The translations under genes were made by a program, and so were the position numbers. A stretch of DNA of 64,000 nucleotides from Oscillospiraceae bacterium (GTDB lineage Bacteria > Bacillota > Clostridia > Oscillospirales > Ruminococcaceae): assembly GCA_028692035.1 (NCBI GenBank), contig JAQUYD010000005.1, positions 62,001-126,000 of the forward strand, read 5' to 3'. The notes under the pieces are model-generated. The model was not told the origin of the DNA and did no database searches. It was given only the letters and a program-made list of their open reading frames with translations. Of this stretch, positions 51,827-61,634 are shown in pieces; the stretch's first letter is position 1; the number at the start of each line of letters is the position of its first letter.

Positions 51827-54376
51827 GTGGCAACACAGAGAAAAACACCGGCGGCGAAAAAGAAACCCGCCGCCAAAAAAAGCACAGGACGGCAGACCGC
51901 GGCGGAAAAACGCCTGGCGGAAGAACAGGCCCGTTCCCGCAAGCAGCTGTGGGCGGTGATCCTGTTCGCCGTGGGAATCTTCTTTCTGGCCGTATCGCTG
52001 ATCCCGGGGCAGGGCTTTTGGAATTGGCTGCACACCCTTTGCTTCGGCTTGTTCGGCTGGTGCGCTTATCTGATTGCGCCGGCGCTGATTTACATTGCGG
52101 TGATGGCGGCCATGGACAAGCCTATGGGGGCGCTGGGGCACAAGGTCTGGCAGACCTTTGTGCTGGTGGCGCTGATCTGCGGCGCCGCCCAGATCTTTGC
52201 GAAAACGCCCATTACCGGTGAAAATTTCGTGGAAAAAGCCTCTTATTTATATGAAAGCGGCACCCAGCTCAAGGGCGGAGGGTTGGCCGCGGGGCTGATT
52301 GGCATCCCTCTTTTATCCTTTGGCAAGACCCCGGCGGCGGTGACGATTTTCCTTTTGATTTTTACCTTTGTCATGCTCATTACCGGTGCGACGCTGCTGG
52401 ATCTGATCCGGTCGGCCTATAAGCCAGTCAAAAAGATCGGTGAGACCTATGTGGAACGGGTGGAGGAGCGCCGCCGGCCCCAATTTAACATCGACGTGCC
52501 GCTGGACGAGGAACCGATGCCCGCCCATCCAGTGCGAGTAGAGGAACAGTCGCCAGAGGCGAAGGAAACGGTCCAAAGGGCCAAGGAAAAACTGATGCGG
52601 GTAGCATCCGGGCAGGAAGCCACTTCGGCCACTTCGGCCACTCCGGCGACGGCAGCCGAAAAGCCGGAACCGAAATCCGCCTCGAACGAGCCGCCTCTTT
52701 TGGACGATTTGGTGGGGAAAATCGCCAAAAGCATTATGGCACCGACGCCCAACGCCCCGGCCGCCGAAAACAGCGAAGCACTCGCACCGCCGGATAAAGA
52801 ACAAATGCCGGATGAATCCGGCCCCGACGGAAAGATCGCCGGCGAGCTGGACGCGGCCAAGCAGCTGCAGGCTACCGAAAGCTACATATTCCCCCCTGTG
52901 TACCTGTTAAAAGAAGGCGAAACGCCTGACGGACAGGATCTGGGCGAAGAGTTAAAGGCCAACGCCCAGCTTTTGGTGGACGCGCTGGCCAGTTTCGGCG
53001 TGCAGACCCGGATCATCGACATCGCCCGGGGGCCTGCGGTCACCCGGTACGAGCTGCAGCCGTCAGCTGGAGTCAAGATCAGCAAAATCACCAACCTTGC
53101 GGACGACATCGCTTTGAATTTGGCCACCAGCGGCGTGCGGATCGAAGCGCCTATCCCCAACAAAGCGGCGGTAGGCATTGAGGTGCCCAACCGGCAGACC
53201 AGCATTGTCCCCATCCGGGATATTGTGGATTCCAACACATTCCGCGAGGCCAAAAGCAAGGTGACCATGTGCCTGGGCAAGGACATCGGCGGCAGCGTTT
53301 GCGTGGCAGACATCTCCAAAATGCCCCACATGCTCATTGCCGGCGCCACCGGTTCCGGCAAATCGGTCTGTATCAACTCTATTATTATGAGCATTCTTTA
53401 CAAAGCTTCCCCCGAAGAGGTCCGCCTTTTGATGGTGGATCCCAAGGTGGTGGAGCTGGGCGTTTACAACGGTATCCCCCACCTGTTGGTGCCGGTGGTT
53501 ACCGACCCGCGCAAGGCGGCGGGCGCCTTGAACTGGGCGGTCAGCGAAATGTTGGGCCGCTATAAGCTGTTTGCGGACAACAGCGTCCGGGACATCGGCG
53601 GTTATAATCGTCTGGTGGAGGAACAGCCGGAACGTGGCCTTGCAAAAATGCCCCAGATCGTCATCATCATCGACGAGCTGGCCGACCTGATGATCGCCGC
53701 CCAAAACGAAGTGGAGGACGCGATCTGCCGCCTGGCCCAAATGGCCCGGGCCGCGGGGATGCATCTGGTCATCGCCACCCAGCGCCCATCGGTAGATGTG
53801 ATCACCGGCGTCATCAAGGCGAATATTCCCAGCCGGATCGCGTTTGCGGTATCCTCTCAGGTGGATTCCCGGACGATTTTGGATTCCGGCGGCGCAGAAA
53901 AACTGCTGGGCAAGGGCGACATGCTCTTTTTCCCTGTGGGCGCGGCAAAACCGACCCGAATCCAGGGCTGCTTTGTCAGCGATAAAGAGGTCGAAAAAGT
54001 TGTGGCCTTTATCAAAGGCTCCCAGACCGCCGATTACGACAACCAGATTCTGGAAGAAATCGAGCGGCAAGCCGAAGCAGCGGGCAAATCCGGCAACGGA
54101 GGCCCTGGCGGTGGCGGCGGGTTCGACGCCGACGACGAAATGCTCCCGGCGGCCATCGAGTGCGTGGTGGAAACCGGTCAGGCATCTACCTCCCTGTTGC
54201 AGCGCAAGCTCAAACTTGGCTACGCCAGGGCGGCGCGGATCGTTGACGAAATGGAATCCCGCGGGATCGTGGGTCCTTTTGAGGGCAGCAAGCCCCGCCA
54301 GGTGCTGATCTCCCGCCAACAGTGGATCGAAATGAAAATGCAGGCGGATGGCGCGACGCCCCAAGGCGAGGAATAG
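51827..54376 (+). CDS. spoIIIE: DNA translocase FtsK/SpoIIIE
   Basis: An 849-residue hexameric DNA pump that clears chromosomes from the division or sporulation septum. A Lys/Ala-rich N-terminus is followed by four membrane helices at about 40-185 ([41 protein letters not shown]). Then come an acidic linker with Ala/Thr/Pro repeats, the motor from about 350 with Walker [16 protein letters not shown] near 505 and Walker [16 protein letters not shown], and the C-terminal gamma winged helix ([20 protein letters not shown]). GTG start at 51827 with GGAGGGG upstream. Confidence 0.95.
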   Translation: MATQRKTPAAKKKPAAKKSTGRQTAAEKRLAEEQARSRKQLWAVILFAVGIFFLAVSLIPGQGFWNWLHTLCFGLFGWCAYLIAPALIYIAVMAAMDKPMGALGHKVWQTFVLVALICGAAQIFAKTPITGENFVEKASYLYESGTQLKGGGLAAGLIGIPLLSFGKTPAAVTIFLLIFTFVMLITGATLLDLIRSAYKPVKKIGETYVERVEERRRPQFNIDVPLDEEPMPAHPVRVEEQSPEAKETVQRAKEKLMRVASGQEATSATSATPATAAEKPEPKSASNEPPLLDDLVGKIAKSIMAPTPNAPAAENSEALAPPDKEQMPDESGPDGKIAGELDAAKQLQATESYIFPPVYLLKEGETPDGQDLGEELKANAQLLVDALASFGVQTRIIDIARGPAVTRYELQPSAGVKISKITNLADDIALNLATSGVRIEAPIPNKAAVGIEVPNRQTSIVPIRDIVDSNTFREAKSKVTMCLGKDIGGSVCVADISKMPHMLIAGATGSGKSVCINSIIMSILYKASPEEVRLLMVDPKVVELGVYNGIPHLLVPVVTDPRKAAGALNWAVSEMLGRYKLFADNSVRDIGGYNRLVEEQPERGLAKMPQIVIIIDELADLMIAAQNEVEDAICRLAQMARAAGMHLVIATQRPSVDVITGVIKANIPSRIAFAVSSQVDSRTILDSGGAEKLLGKGDMLFFPVGAAKPTRIQGCFVSDKEVEKVVAFIKGSQTADYDNQILEEIERQAEAAGKSGNGGPGGGGGFDADDEMLPAAIECVVETGQASTSLLQRKLKLGYARAARIVDEMESRGIVGPFEGSKPRQVLISRQQWIEMKMQADGATPQGEE

Positions 54377-54415
54377 CCCGCGTTTCCCCTGCCCATTGTA
54401 ACGAGGAAAATCTTT

Positions 54416-54453
54416 GCCGCTTTTGACAGGATAAGCCAAAAGCGGCGTTTTGT
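54416..54453 (+). terminator. Terminator of spoIIIE
   Basis: GCCGCTTTTG pairs with CAAAAGCGGC around an 11-base loop, followed by GTTTTGTTT. Confidence 0.8.
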
Positions 54454-54485
54454 TTCCGGAAAAATCCCGGTAGGAAGGAACTTCT

Positions 54486-56420
54486 ATGAATCGGTTTTTA
54501 CCCATCAGCAAAGCGGATATGGAGGAACGAGGCTGGGACCAGCTGGATTTTGTGCTGGTTTCGGCTGACGCATATGTGGACCATCCCAGTTTTGGGGCGG
54601 CGATCATCGCCCGGGTGCTGGAATCCCAGGGGTTCCGGGTAGGGGTATTGGCCCAGCCCGACTGGCGGCAGGAAAAAAGTTTTCTGGCACTGGGCCGGCC
54701 GCGGCTGGCTTTTATGGTATCCGGCGGGAATATCGACTCCATGGTGGCCCACTACACCGCGGCCAAACGCCGCCGCAGCGAGGACGAGTACAGTCCCGGC
54801 GGCAAAGCGGGATTCCGGCCGGACCGGCCCACCATCGTCTATACCCGGCAACTGAAAAAGCTCTGCCCCGAAATCCCGGTGATCATCGGTGGGCTGGAGG
54901 CTTCTTTGCGGCGCTTTGCCCATTACGATTATTGGGACGACGCGGTGCGGCCCTCGGTGCTGGTGGACGCGGGGGCGGACCTTTTGTCCTACGGCATGGG
55001 GGAAAACCAGACCATCCAGATTGCCAGGCGGCTTGGGGCGGGCAAACCGGTTTCGTCCCTGACCGATATCCCCGGCACCTGCTATCTGTCCGACGCCGCA
55101 CCGGCCATCGCAGGGGCGGTATCCTGCGCGTCCTTTGAGAAAGTGGCCCAGGACAAGACGGCTTACGCCCGGGCGTTTAAAATTCAGTATGAGGAGCACG
55201 ACGCGGTCTACGGCAAAACGATCATTCAAAAGCACGGGGATCGCTACCTAGTGCAGAATCCACCAATGCCGCCCCTGGAGCAGCAGGAGCTGGATTGGGT
55301 CTGGTCGCTGCCCTTTACGCGTTATTATCACCCTTCTTATGAGGAAAAAGGCGGTATCCCCGCCATTCAAGAGGTGGAGTTTTCTATCATGCACAACCGG
55401 GGCTGCTTTGGGGCGTGCAACTTTTGTTCCATCGCCACCCATCAGGGCCGCCGGGTCACCTGCCGCAGTGAGAAATCGGTGCTGGCAGAAGCACGGGAAA
55501 TGGTCCAAAACCCCCGGTTCAAAGGATATATCCACGATGTGGGCGGGCCCACGGCCAATTTCCGTGTTCCCTCCTGCGCCCAGCAGCTGGAACACGGGTT
55601 GTGCCGGGGCCGCAAATGTCTGGCCCCCGTCCCCTGCAAAAATCTGCGGGCGGATCATCACGAATATCTGGACCTTTTGCGGAAATTGCGGGCGCTGCCT
55701 GGGGTCAAGCGGGTCTTTATCCGCTCTGGCATCCGGTTTGACTACCTGCTAGAGGACCAGGACGATTCTTTTTTCCAGGAACTGGTGGAGCACCATGTCA
55801 GCGGCCAACTGAAGGTGGCGCCGGAACATTGCTCCGCTGCGGTGCTGGACCGGATGGGCAAGCCCCATATTGAAACCTTTAACCGGTTTGTGAAAAAATT
55901 CTATCAGATCACCGAAAAGGTGGGCCGGGAACAGTACCTTGTCCCCTACCTCATGTCCTCCCACCCCGGCTCCACCTTAAAAGACGCGGTGCAGCTGGCG
56001 GTCTATTTGAAAAAAAACCGAATCCGCCCCGAACAGGTACAGGATTTTTACCCTACCCCAGGCACCGTATCCACCTGCATGTTTTACACCGGGATCGACC
56101 CGTTGAGTGGCAACCCGGTTTTCGTGCCCAAAAGCCCAAAGGAAAAAGCCATGCAGCGGGCGCTTTTGCAGTACTACCGGCCGGAAATGCGCCCGCAGAT
56201 TATCGAAGCGTTGAAGCTGGCCGGCCGCGCCGACCTGATCGGCACGGGACCGGACTGCTTGGTGCCGCCGGCTGCCGGCGGCGGTACCGCGAACCGGCAA
56301 AGGCCGGAAAACAAGTCCACCGCCCAAAACGCCAGGCCAAAAACAGCCGGCCGCAACGATAGGCGGGCAGGCAAATCCCCTGTGGGAAAAGGAAAAAGCA
56401 AAGGGAGAAAAAGCAGATGA
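54486..56420 (+). CDS. YgiQ-family radical SAM protein
   Basis: A 644-residue member of the YgiQ group. The N-terminal domain contains the cobalamin-like fold segment DFVLVSADAYVDHPSFGAAIIARVL. The radical SAM cluster motif CFGACNFCSIATHQGR is near residue 306, followed by a second cysteine-rich stretch (CAQQLEHGLCRGRKCLAPVPCKNL). The C-terminus is a Lys/Arg-rich tail. The function of YgiQ proteins is not established. It overlaps the next gene by 4 bases. Confidence 0.9.
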   Translation: MNRFLPISKADMEERGWDQLDFVLVSADAYVDHPSFGAAIIARVLESQGFRVGVLAQPDWRQEKSFLALGRPRLAFMVSGGNIDSMVAHYTAAKRRRSEDEYSPGGKAGFRPDRPTIVYTRQLKKLCPEIPVIIGGLEASLRRFAHYDYWDDAVRPSVLVDAGADLLSYGMGENQTIQIARRLGAGKPVSSLTDIPGTCYLSDAAPAIAGAVSCASFEKVAQDKTAYARAFKIQYEEHDAVYGKTIIQKHGDRYLVQNPPMPPLEQQELDWVWSLPFTRYYHPSYEEKGGIPAIQEVEFSIMHNRGCFGACNFCSIATHQGRRVTCRSEKSVLAEAREMVQNPRFKGYIHDVGGPTANFRVPSCAQQLEHGLCRGRKCLAPVPCKNLRADHHEYLDLLRKLRALPGVKRVFIRSGIRFDYLLEDQDDSFFQELVEHHVSGQLKVAPEHCSAAVLDRMGKPHIETFNRFVKKFYQITEKVGREQYLVPYLMSSHPGSTLKDAVQLAVYLKKNRIRPEQVQDFYPTPGTVSTCMFYTGIDPLSGNPVFVPKSPKEKAMQRALLQYYRPEMRPQIIEALKLAGRADLIGTGPDCLVPPAAGGGTANRQRPENKSTAQNARPKTAGRNDRRAGKSPVGKGKSKGRKSR

Positions 56421-57418
56421 GCGGGAAAAAAAGCAATATCCGTATGATCCAAAAAATAATCGACCGGACGCCGACCTGGCTGTTTTTGATCGTGGCCATG
56501 CTGGTCATGGTGTTCTGTACGCTAATGACCATGAGCGAAATGGGCTGGCTGCCCTTTGACATGCCCAACTGGAGCGATCTGCTCAACATGAGCGATTCCA
56601 GCGCACCGTATGAACCGGCGGTACAGCTGTCTGGGGAGCAAACCGCCTGCGTCCACTTTATCGATGTAGGACAGGGGGACAGCATCTTGATCCAGACCCG
56701 GGAGCAGGCAGTGCTGATCGACGCAGGAGAACGGGACCAGGGGCCGGCGGTCTGCGATTATCTCAAGGCCGCCGGGGTGCAAAAGCTGGATCTGGTCATT
56801 GCTACCCACCCCCACTCGGACCACATCGGCGGCCTGGCCGACGTACTGGCGCAGTTTTCTGCCGAAGAAATCTTAATGCCGGCCCTCCCAGACGATATGG
56901 TTCCCACCACGTCGGTATTCCTGCGGCTGCTGGACGCGGTGGAAACTCAAAATATCCCCGTTACCGCCGCCAAGCCGGGGCTTTCTTATGATTTGGGAAG
57001 CGGCGTTGTATTGACGGTATTGGCTCCCGTGCAAGACTACAAGGACCTCAACAATTATTCGGTGGTATGCCGTCTCGACAGTGGCGAGACCTCCTTCCTC
57101 TTTACCGGGGACGCGGAAAAAGCGGCGGAGGCGGATTTGATCGCCGCCGGAGGCGACCTGCGGGCCGATGTGCTCAAGGCCGGGCACCACGGCAGCAGCA
57201 CTTCCTCCAGCGACGCGTTTTTGAACGCTGTTTCCCCAAAAATCGTGGCCATCTCCTGTGGACAGAACAACGACTATGGCCATCCGCATAAAGAGGTTCT
57301 GGCCAGCTTGTCCCAGCGGGGCATAGCCGTCTACCGCACCGATTTGCAGGGGGCGGTCACCTTGACCACCGACGGGACGGATATCACGGTGCAAACGGGA
57401 AAGGAGGCGGCTCAATGA
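56417..57418 (+). CDS. Membrane-anchored ComEC/Rec2-type MBL-fold protein
   Basis: A 333-residue protein with one N-terminal membrane helix (TWLFLIVAMLVMVFCTLMTM) and an extracellular metallo-beta-lactamase domain like the C-terminal domain of ComEC: CVHFIDVGQGDSILIQT, THPHSDHIGGLADV, FLFTGDAEKAAEADLI, KAGHHGSSTSSSDAFL. All zinc ligands look present. Stand-alone copies with a DUF3006 partner are common in Clostridia. A nuclease role at the cell surface is likely by family but not shown. Confidence 0.9.
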   Translation: MSGKKSNIRMIQKIIDRTPTWLFLIVAMLVMVFCTLMTMSEMGWLPFDMPNWSDLLNMSDSSAPYEPAVQLSGEQTACVHFIDVGQGDSILIQTREQAVLIDAGERDQGPAVCDYLKAAGVQKLDLVIATHPHSDHIGGLADVLAQFSAEEILMPALPDDMVPTTSVFLRLLDAVETQNIPVTAAKPGLSYDLGSGVVLTVLAPVQDYKDLNNYSVVCRLDSGETSFLFTGDAEKAAEADLIAAGGDLRADVLKAGHHGSSTSSSDAFLNAVSPKIVAISCGQNNDYGHPHKEVLASLSQRGIAVYRTDLQGAVTLTTDGTDITVQTGKEAAQ

Positions 57419-57657
57419 CCTACTGGATTATCGACCGGATGGATGAGGGCTGGGCCGTCTGCGAAAAAGAGGACGGCGGCATGGCCCGGCTAGAAGTAGC
57501 TGCCCTTCCCCTGGATGTGCGGGAGGGTGACTGCCTGTTTTTAGGCGGGGATGGGCGCTGGCAGATCGACCAGGAAGAAACCTGCCGCCGCCGGCAGGAA
57601 ACGGCCAGCCGGCTCCGGGCTCTTTTCCAAAAATCAGAAGATCCGCCGGAGGAATAA
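57415..57657 (+). CDS. DUF3006 family protein
   Basis: An 80-residue protein of the DUF3006 type. YWIIDRMDEGWAVCEKEDGG at the start, then VREGDCLFLGGDGRWQIDQEETCRRR. It overlaps the MBL gene by 4 bases (ATGA). These two families regularly occur together, which suggests a shared function; the activity is unknown. Confidence 0.87.
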   Translation: MTYWIIDRMDEGWAVCEKEDGGMARLEVAALPLDVREGDCLFLGGDGRWQIDQEETCRRRQETASRLRALFQKSEDPPEE

Positions 57658-57690
57658 CGGTAAACGCCCTTTGGGCAAAGGGAGATAAAA

Positions 57691-57733
57691 ATGGGCTTCT
57701 CCCCTTTTGGGAGAAGCCCATGCGTTTTTACAT
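57691..57733. terminator. Terminator between DUF3006 and HD-domain genes
   Basis: ATGGGCTTCTCCC pairs with GGGAGAAGCCCAT around a short loop; T-runs occur on both sides of the convergent genes. Confidence 0.85.
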
Positions 57734-58393
57734 TACTTTTAAGCCGTTGATAATCAGCCGAAAGCGGGATTCAAAGAAATCTGCTGCCCGCTTGCACAAA
57801 ACCATCCGGCCTAGAAAGATCTCAAAATAATCCATTACCGGGCACAGCTCGCTGTCTATGGTCAAATTCAACGTCATAATCTTTTCAGCTGTATTCAGGG
57901 AAAATTCTGAATGCTCCACCGAGTAGTTGACCCGGTCGTGAATATCAAATGTGGCAATGTTGCGGTTGCGCACCCGAGAGCGGCGCACGTCGGTCTTATC
58001 CGCCAAAATCAGCGCGGCGGCCACGGAGCTGACCGGGACAGCGGAAGATTCGTCGTGGTTTCCGATGGCGGCGATGATTTTCGCAATCTCCTCCGGGGGC
58101 ATCCCCAGGGCGGTTAGGATCTGAAAAGCCATCAGCGCACCGCTTTGGGCATGATCCACCCGGTTGATGCAGTTTCCGATATCGTGGAGGAATCCGGCGA
58201 TCTGCGCCAACTCCACCTCCCGCCGGTCATATCCAAAATCTTCGAGGATCTGGGCCGCAATTTGGGCAGTGCGGGTCACGTGGGGAAAGGAATGCTCCGT
58301 GTAGCCATAAGCCTTCATGGCCACATCCGCCTGCCGGATATAGGTCGAGACCGTTGCATCATTTTTGATCTGTTCAAATGTGATATAAGCCAT
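57728..58393 (-). CDS. HD-domain phosphohydrolase
   Basis: A 221-residue protein with an N-terminal HD domain: HSFPHVTRTAQIAAQILEDFGYD, IAGFLHDIGNCINRVDHAQSG (metal His-Asp) and IAAIGNHDESSAVPVSS, DKTDVRRSRVRNRN. The C-terminal 80 residues form a small extra domain (TAEKIMTLNLTIDSELCPVMDYFEIFLGRM). Probably a nucleotide or phosphoester hydrolase; the substrate is not predictable. A TATACT box lies about 25 bases upstream on the minus strand. Confidence 0.85.
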   Translation of the reverse strand: MAYITFEQIKNDATVSTYIRQADVAMKAYGYTEHSFPHVTRTAQIAAQILEDFGYDRREVELAQIAGFLHDIGNCINRVDHAQSGALMAFQILTALGMPPEEIAKIIAAIGNHDESSAVPVSSVAAALILADKTDVRRSRVRNRNIATFDIHDRVNYSVEHSEFSLNTAEKIMTLNLTIDSELCPVMDYFEIFLGRMVLCKRAADFFESRFRLIINGLKVM

Positions 58394-58518
58394 AATGCGC
58401 CTCGTTTCTTTATTCTCCCCTTAGTATACGCCGGATCGGGGGATTTGAACAGCACCTTCCTGTAAAATCCGCTGAAAATTCCTGTAAATGGGAATCTTGG
58501 GGAAAATCAGAATATTGC

Positions 58519-58547
58519 TTGACAAAGTACATAGAATATAGTATATT
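58519..58547 (+). promoter_or_regulatory. Promoter of the initiator tRNA gene
   Basis: TTGACA (58519-58524), 17-base spacer, TATATT (58542-58547), 28 bases before the tRNA. Confidence 0.88.
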
Positions 58548-58575
58548 AGTTAAGCAGTAAAAATTGCATTTATAT

Positions 58576-58652
<77 letters not shown>

Positions 58653-58684
58653 TGTTGTGCAAGCAAAAAAGATATTGCACCGAA

Positions 58685-58718
58685 AAACCCAGTAACCGCA
58701 ACGGTTTCTGGGTTTTTT
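58685..58718 (+). terminator. Terminator after the tRNA
   Basis: AACCCAGTAACCG pairs (one mismatch) with CGGTTTCTGGGTT around CAA, then TTTT. Confidence 0.85.
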
Positions 58719-58878
58719 CGTGCCCTTTTTTTGAAGTGCAAAAAAAAGATATTTTCCTGTGTTACCCCCCGTTGGTAGGGACTTGAACTACATCACCACC
58801 GTTTTTCAGCCCAAATTCCGGTTGCTGACAGAGTATTTTCTCGAAAATCCAAAAAAATATTTGTTAATTTTTTGTGTC

Positions 58879-58915
58879 TTGGAAAAGTGGTCTGTATCAA
58901 AATATGATACAGACC
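58879..58915 (+). promoter_or_regulatory. Promoter overlapped by a perfect palindrome
   Basis: GGTCTGTATC (58889-58898) and its exact complement GATACAGACC (58906-58915) flank 7 bases. The palindrome covers the spacer and -10 of a possible promoter, TTGGAA (58879-58884), 18 bases, TATGAT (58903-58908). It looks like an operator for an element-borne repressor. The remaining bases of 58719-58878 show no gene. Confidence 0.5.
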
Positions 58916-58938
58916 AAAATATAGTCAATATATTTTTG

Positions 58939-58973
58939 AAGGCCGACATTCATCGTGAGTGTCGGCCTTTTTT
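58939..58973 (+). terminator. Hairpin terminator/attenuator before the element genes
   Basis: AAGGCCGACA pairs with TGTCGGCCTT and is followed by TTTT. It lies only 25 bases ahead of the next gene and downstream of the palindrome promoter, so it may attenuate that transcript. Confidence 0.75.
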
Positions 58974-58998
58974 ACGTTTTGAACAGGAGGTAAACGCT

Positions 58999-59688
58999 AT
59001 GAGTCAAGAGAAATCCGAACAGAACAATGCCTTTCTCCAGGAGATTCGTATAGCGCTACAGAATTGCGGGTTCAGCACTACTGAGCTGACCGACGATTTC
59101 TGCCAAGTATCACTTGAGGGTCATTCGCTTTGCAAAGTCATGAGTACTGGTAGCGTGAGATATAACAAATCAGATGTAATAACAGAAGGACAAAATGATG
59201 CTCTGCATCAAGTAATTAGCACGGCGTACACTGTTTCGGAATATATGCATCTCATGGAAGAAGCGCCTGTTCTCAAAGCGGACGGATTGGATGAACAATA
59301 CAAGCTATTGGCAGACTACAACGGTACAGTTCTTGTTGGCCACCCTACTTCATTTGGTGTCCAGTTTGTCACATGGGATTGGTGTTACGGTCATACTGCC
59401 GTTACCCAGGGACATCAGATGGCTGGCAATTATGAGGCAGCGAAACAAGATTTTGCCGTTCGGAGTGGGCTCATCGATAAGAGATTGCTTTTTACTCCGG
59501 ACCAACTGACGGAGATATATCGATGTATCCAAGATGCATTGGATCATCAGTACGACATCACTTTCGATCAAGAAAATATGCTGAAGGACACGCAAAAGCA
59601 GATTATTGATATTGTCCCGGATCTCGACCAGCGGGTGCAACGAGCAATGGATCAGGAAGAAACGACATTTTCGCATCCCATGATGTAA
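58999..59688 (+). CDS. Conserved element-associated protein, unknown function
   Basis: A 229-residue protein I cannot name. Its core (TAYTVSEYMHLMEEAPVL, then YKLLADYNGTVLVGHPT, QFVTWDWCYGHTAVTQGH, YEAAKQDFAVRSGLI) is familiar from mobile elements of gut Clostridia. No signal peptide or membrane helix is seen. ATG 58999 follows AGGAGG; the open frame runs further upstream through the hairpin and is not used. Confidence 0.75.
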   Translation: MSQEKSEQNNAFLQEIRIALQNCGFSTTELTDDFCQVSLEGHSLCKVMSTGSVRYNKSDVITEGQNDALHQVISTAYTVSEYMHLMEEAPVLKADGLDEQYKLLADYNGTVLVGHPTSFGVQFVTWDWCYGHTAVTQGHQMAGNYEAAKQDFAVRSGLIDKRLLFTPDQLTEIYRCIQDALDHQYDITFDQENMLKDTQKQIIDIVPDLDQRVQRAMDQEETTFSHPMM

Positions 59689-59773
59689 AGCGTTAATGCT
59701 GCAGGATACTTCGGCACTCATTTTTTGTAGAGGATATCGACATGAAGATACTCTATAACCAAGGAGGATGATC

Positions 59774-60127
59774 ATGAACAATCAAGAACTTGAATACTGG
59801 CAGGCAGTCACGACCGGTAGCTCCTCTCAGTGGGTGGAGGATACCATCACCAGTCTCAACAGCAACGGAAAGCTGTATTACACCGGCGGAGAAAAAGGGC
59901 GCTATATGCGGATCACCCCGGACGCAGAGCTTCAGATCGGATCATACGAATATGCGTTTCCGCACATCGGCGAGGCGCTTTTCAAAATCGATGCCGTGCA
60001 GCAGTTTCCCGATAGCGACAAAGCCTTTGAAGCTGCCTGCGAAATTGGCGGCTCAAAATTTATGGAGGACTTGTTCTCTGGCGAACCGAGCCAGACCGAG
60101 GGCTTTGCCTTCGAGATGAAAATGTGA
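59774..60127 (+). CDS. Small element-associated protein, unknown function
   Basis: A 117-residue soluble protein: YWQAVTTGSSSQWVEDTI, then LYYTGGEKGRYMRITPDAEL, GSYEYAFPHIGEALFKI. No known motif is recognised. ATG 59774 is preferred over ATG 59768 because AAGGAGG (59761-59767) touches the earlier codon but is 6 bases from this one. It is followed 12 bases later by the ArdA-like gene, so it is probably co-expressed. Confidence 0.75.
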   Translation: MNNQELEYWQAVTTGSSSQWVEDTITSLNSNGKLYYTGGEKGRYMRITPDAELQIGSYEYAFPHIGEALFKIDAVQQFPDSDKAFEAACEIGGSKFMEDLFSGEPSQTEGFAFEMKM

Positions 60128-60139
60128 AGGAGGATGCAG

Positions 60140-61327
60140 ATGCAATTTCAAGCAGTATTGTGTAACCGCCAGCATCCTGAATATGGCGTGGCGACGATCC
60201 CGTTCCCCGTCCCCGGCGAGGAATATGACAATGTGATTCGACTTTTGGAGCCTCTCGGCCTTGGGGACGAGGTCAAGCAGGACTGCCATATCGAAGAGAT
60301 TCGCGGCGACATCCCTGCACTCAAGCAGATAGAAAGGACGAATGCCAATCTGGATGAACTGGACTACCTTGCCAAACGGCTGGACAGCTTCGATCCTTAC
60401 GAGCTGACACAGTTTCAGGGGATGGCTTCCCGGCTCGACCTACACGGTGTGGATGAGCTCATTAACCTTACCTTCTGCTGTCAGGAGGTCACGGTCATCA
60501 CGGACTTTAACGACCTCGACAGTCTTGGCCGTAAGCACTATCTGACCATGAATGGTGGAGGTGCATCGGCGGCAGCGCTGGAGAATGTGGACGGAAAGGA
60601 TATTGCCACGGAACTGATTCTGTCCGAGATTGGCCGGGTCACACCGTATGGCGTAGTCTACGACAACGACATGAAGCTGTCACAGGCATACGATGGACGG
60701 CACTTTCCGGAATATCGCTATGCAGACAGCTTGATGGAGGTGGAACTGCGTTCCCGCTTCGCTCCCGCAGACAGCCCCGCAGCCTATTTGTTTCTTCCCA
60801 TACCGCAGGCGCAGATCGAGCGCAACATGATTCGTGCCGGAATCAGTAATTACGGAGATATGTGCCTGCGCTTCATGGAGAGCGAACTGCCGGAAGAAAT
60901 CGATGCGGCGCTGGATATGGAAAATGAGAGCCTGACGGATATCAATGAGATGTGCCGCGCCATTAAGTCGCTGACCGCTGTGGAGCGCTCTATGCTGGGC
61001 GGAGCCGTTTTGCTGGCACAGCCGGAAACCGCATCGCAGGTGCGGCAGCTCGCCGAAAACCTTGACCAGTTCGACTATGTTTATGGAGTCCAAACTCCGG
61101 GAGAATATGGGGAGTACATGATAAAGGAGTCTGGGAATTTTGAATATGATGAGAACCTTGGGGAGTATTACGACTTTGAAAAATACGGCCTCCAGCGTAT
61201 GGAACAGGAGGGCGGCGTGTTCAATCAACGTGGCTATATCGCCTATCTGGGTACACTGAGCCTTGATGAACTGATGATGGATGATCCCGCACAGGAGCAT
61301 GGAATGGAAATGGGAGGAATGGAATGA
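60140..61327 (+). CDS. ArdA-like antirestriction-type protein, two repeated units
   Basis: A 395-residue acidic protein resembling the ArdA-like proteins of Clostridia conjugative elements. Residues 1-140 hold ATIPFPVPGEEYDNVIRLLE, NANLDELDYLAKRLDSFDPYE, DELINLTFCCQEVTVI. A second similar unit begins after GVVYDNDMKLSQAYDGRHFPEY (about 175) and contains LFLPIPQAQIERNMIRAG, INEMCRAIKSLTAVE and FDYVYGVQTPGEYGEYM. ArdA mimics DNA and blocks type I restriction enzymes during transfer. That activity here is inferred from distant similarity. ATG 60140 is favoured by AAGGAGG 6 bases upstream. Confidence 0.7.
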   Translation: MQFQAVLCNRQHPEYGVATIPFPVPGEEYDNVIRLLEPLGLGDEVKQDCHIEEIRGDIPALKQIERTNANLDELDYLAKRLDSFDPYELTQFQGMASRLDLHGVDELINLTFCCQEVTVITDFNDLDSLGRKHYLTMNGGGASAAALENVDGKDIATELILSEIGRVTPYGVVYDNDMKLSQAYDGRHFPEYRYADSLMEVELRSRFAPADSPAAYLFLPIPQAQIERNMIRAGISNYGDMCLRFMESELPEEIDAALDMENESLTDINEMCRAIKSLTAVERSMLGGAVLLAQPETASQVRQLAENLDQFDYVYGVQTPGEYGEYMIKESGNFEYDENLGEYYDFEKYGLQRMEQEGGVFNQRGYIAYLGTLSLDELMMDDPAQEHGMEMGGME

Positions 61328-61482
61328 TTGCACTTCATCTTACCCGCACAGATGACGATAAGGGCATCTATCTGAAGTTGCCCTCATCCCCAGCTGAGAT
61401 CGGCGAGGTGTTTGCGGAGCTGGACGCCATCAGCACGGATACCTCCACCACGAAGATCACAGAGGTCATCAGCAATACGTGA
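61324..61482 (+). pseudogene. Truncated ArdA-like gene fragment
   Basis: A 52-codon frame overlapping the previous stop by 4 bases (ATGA). IALHLTRTDDDKGIYLKLPS and AEIGEVFAELDAISTD look like the first domain of an ArdA-like protein, but the frame stops after TKITEVISNT. The following 150 bases (61483-61634) carry no continuation in any frame. Probably the remnant of a deletion; a genuine short protein is possible. Confidence 0.5.
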
Positions 61483-61634
61483 GGATGGCGTGGTGCAAAC
61501 CGAGTTCGGAATGACTCGCCGCCTACATGAACCATTTGAAACACAAAACTTCGGCGAGATGAAAATGGAGTGGCAATCCCTGCCACTCTGTGGTATGTTG
61601 TGCGCTTGAAAAATCAGAAAGGAGATGAGCGCCC

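Noticed and set aside
58770..58800. tRNA-like T-arm on the minus strand (GTTCAAGTCCC)
   Set aside because: No pairing stem or remaining tRNA body could be folded; not called as a tRNA fragment or att copy.
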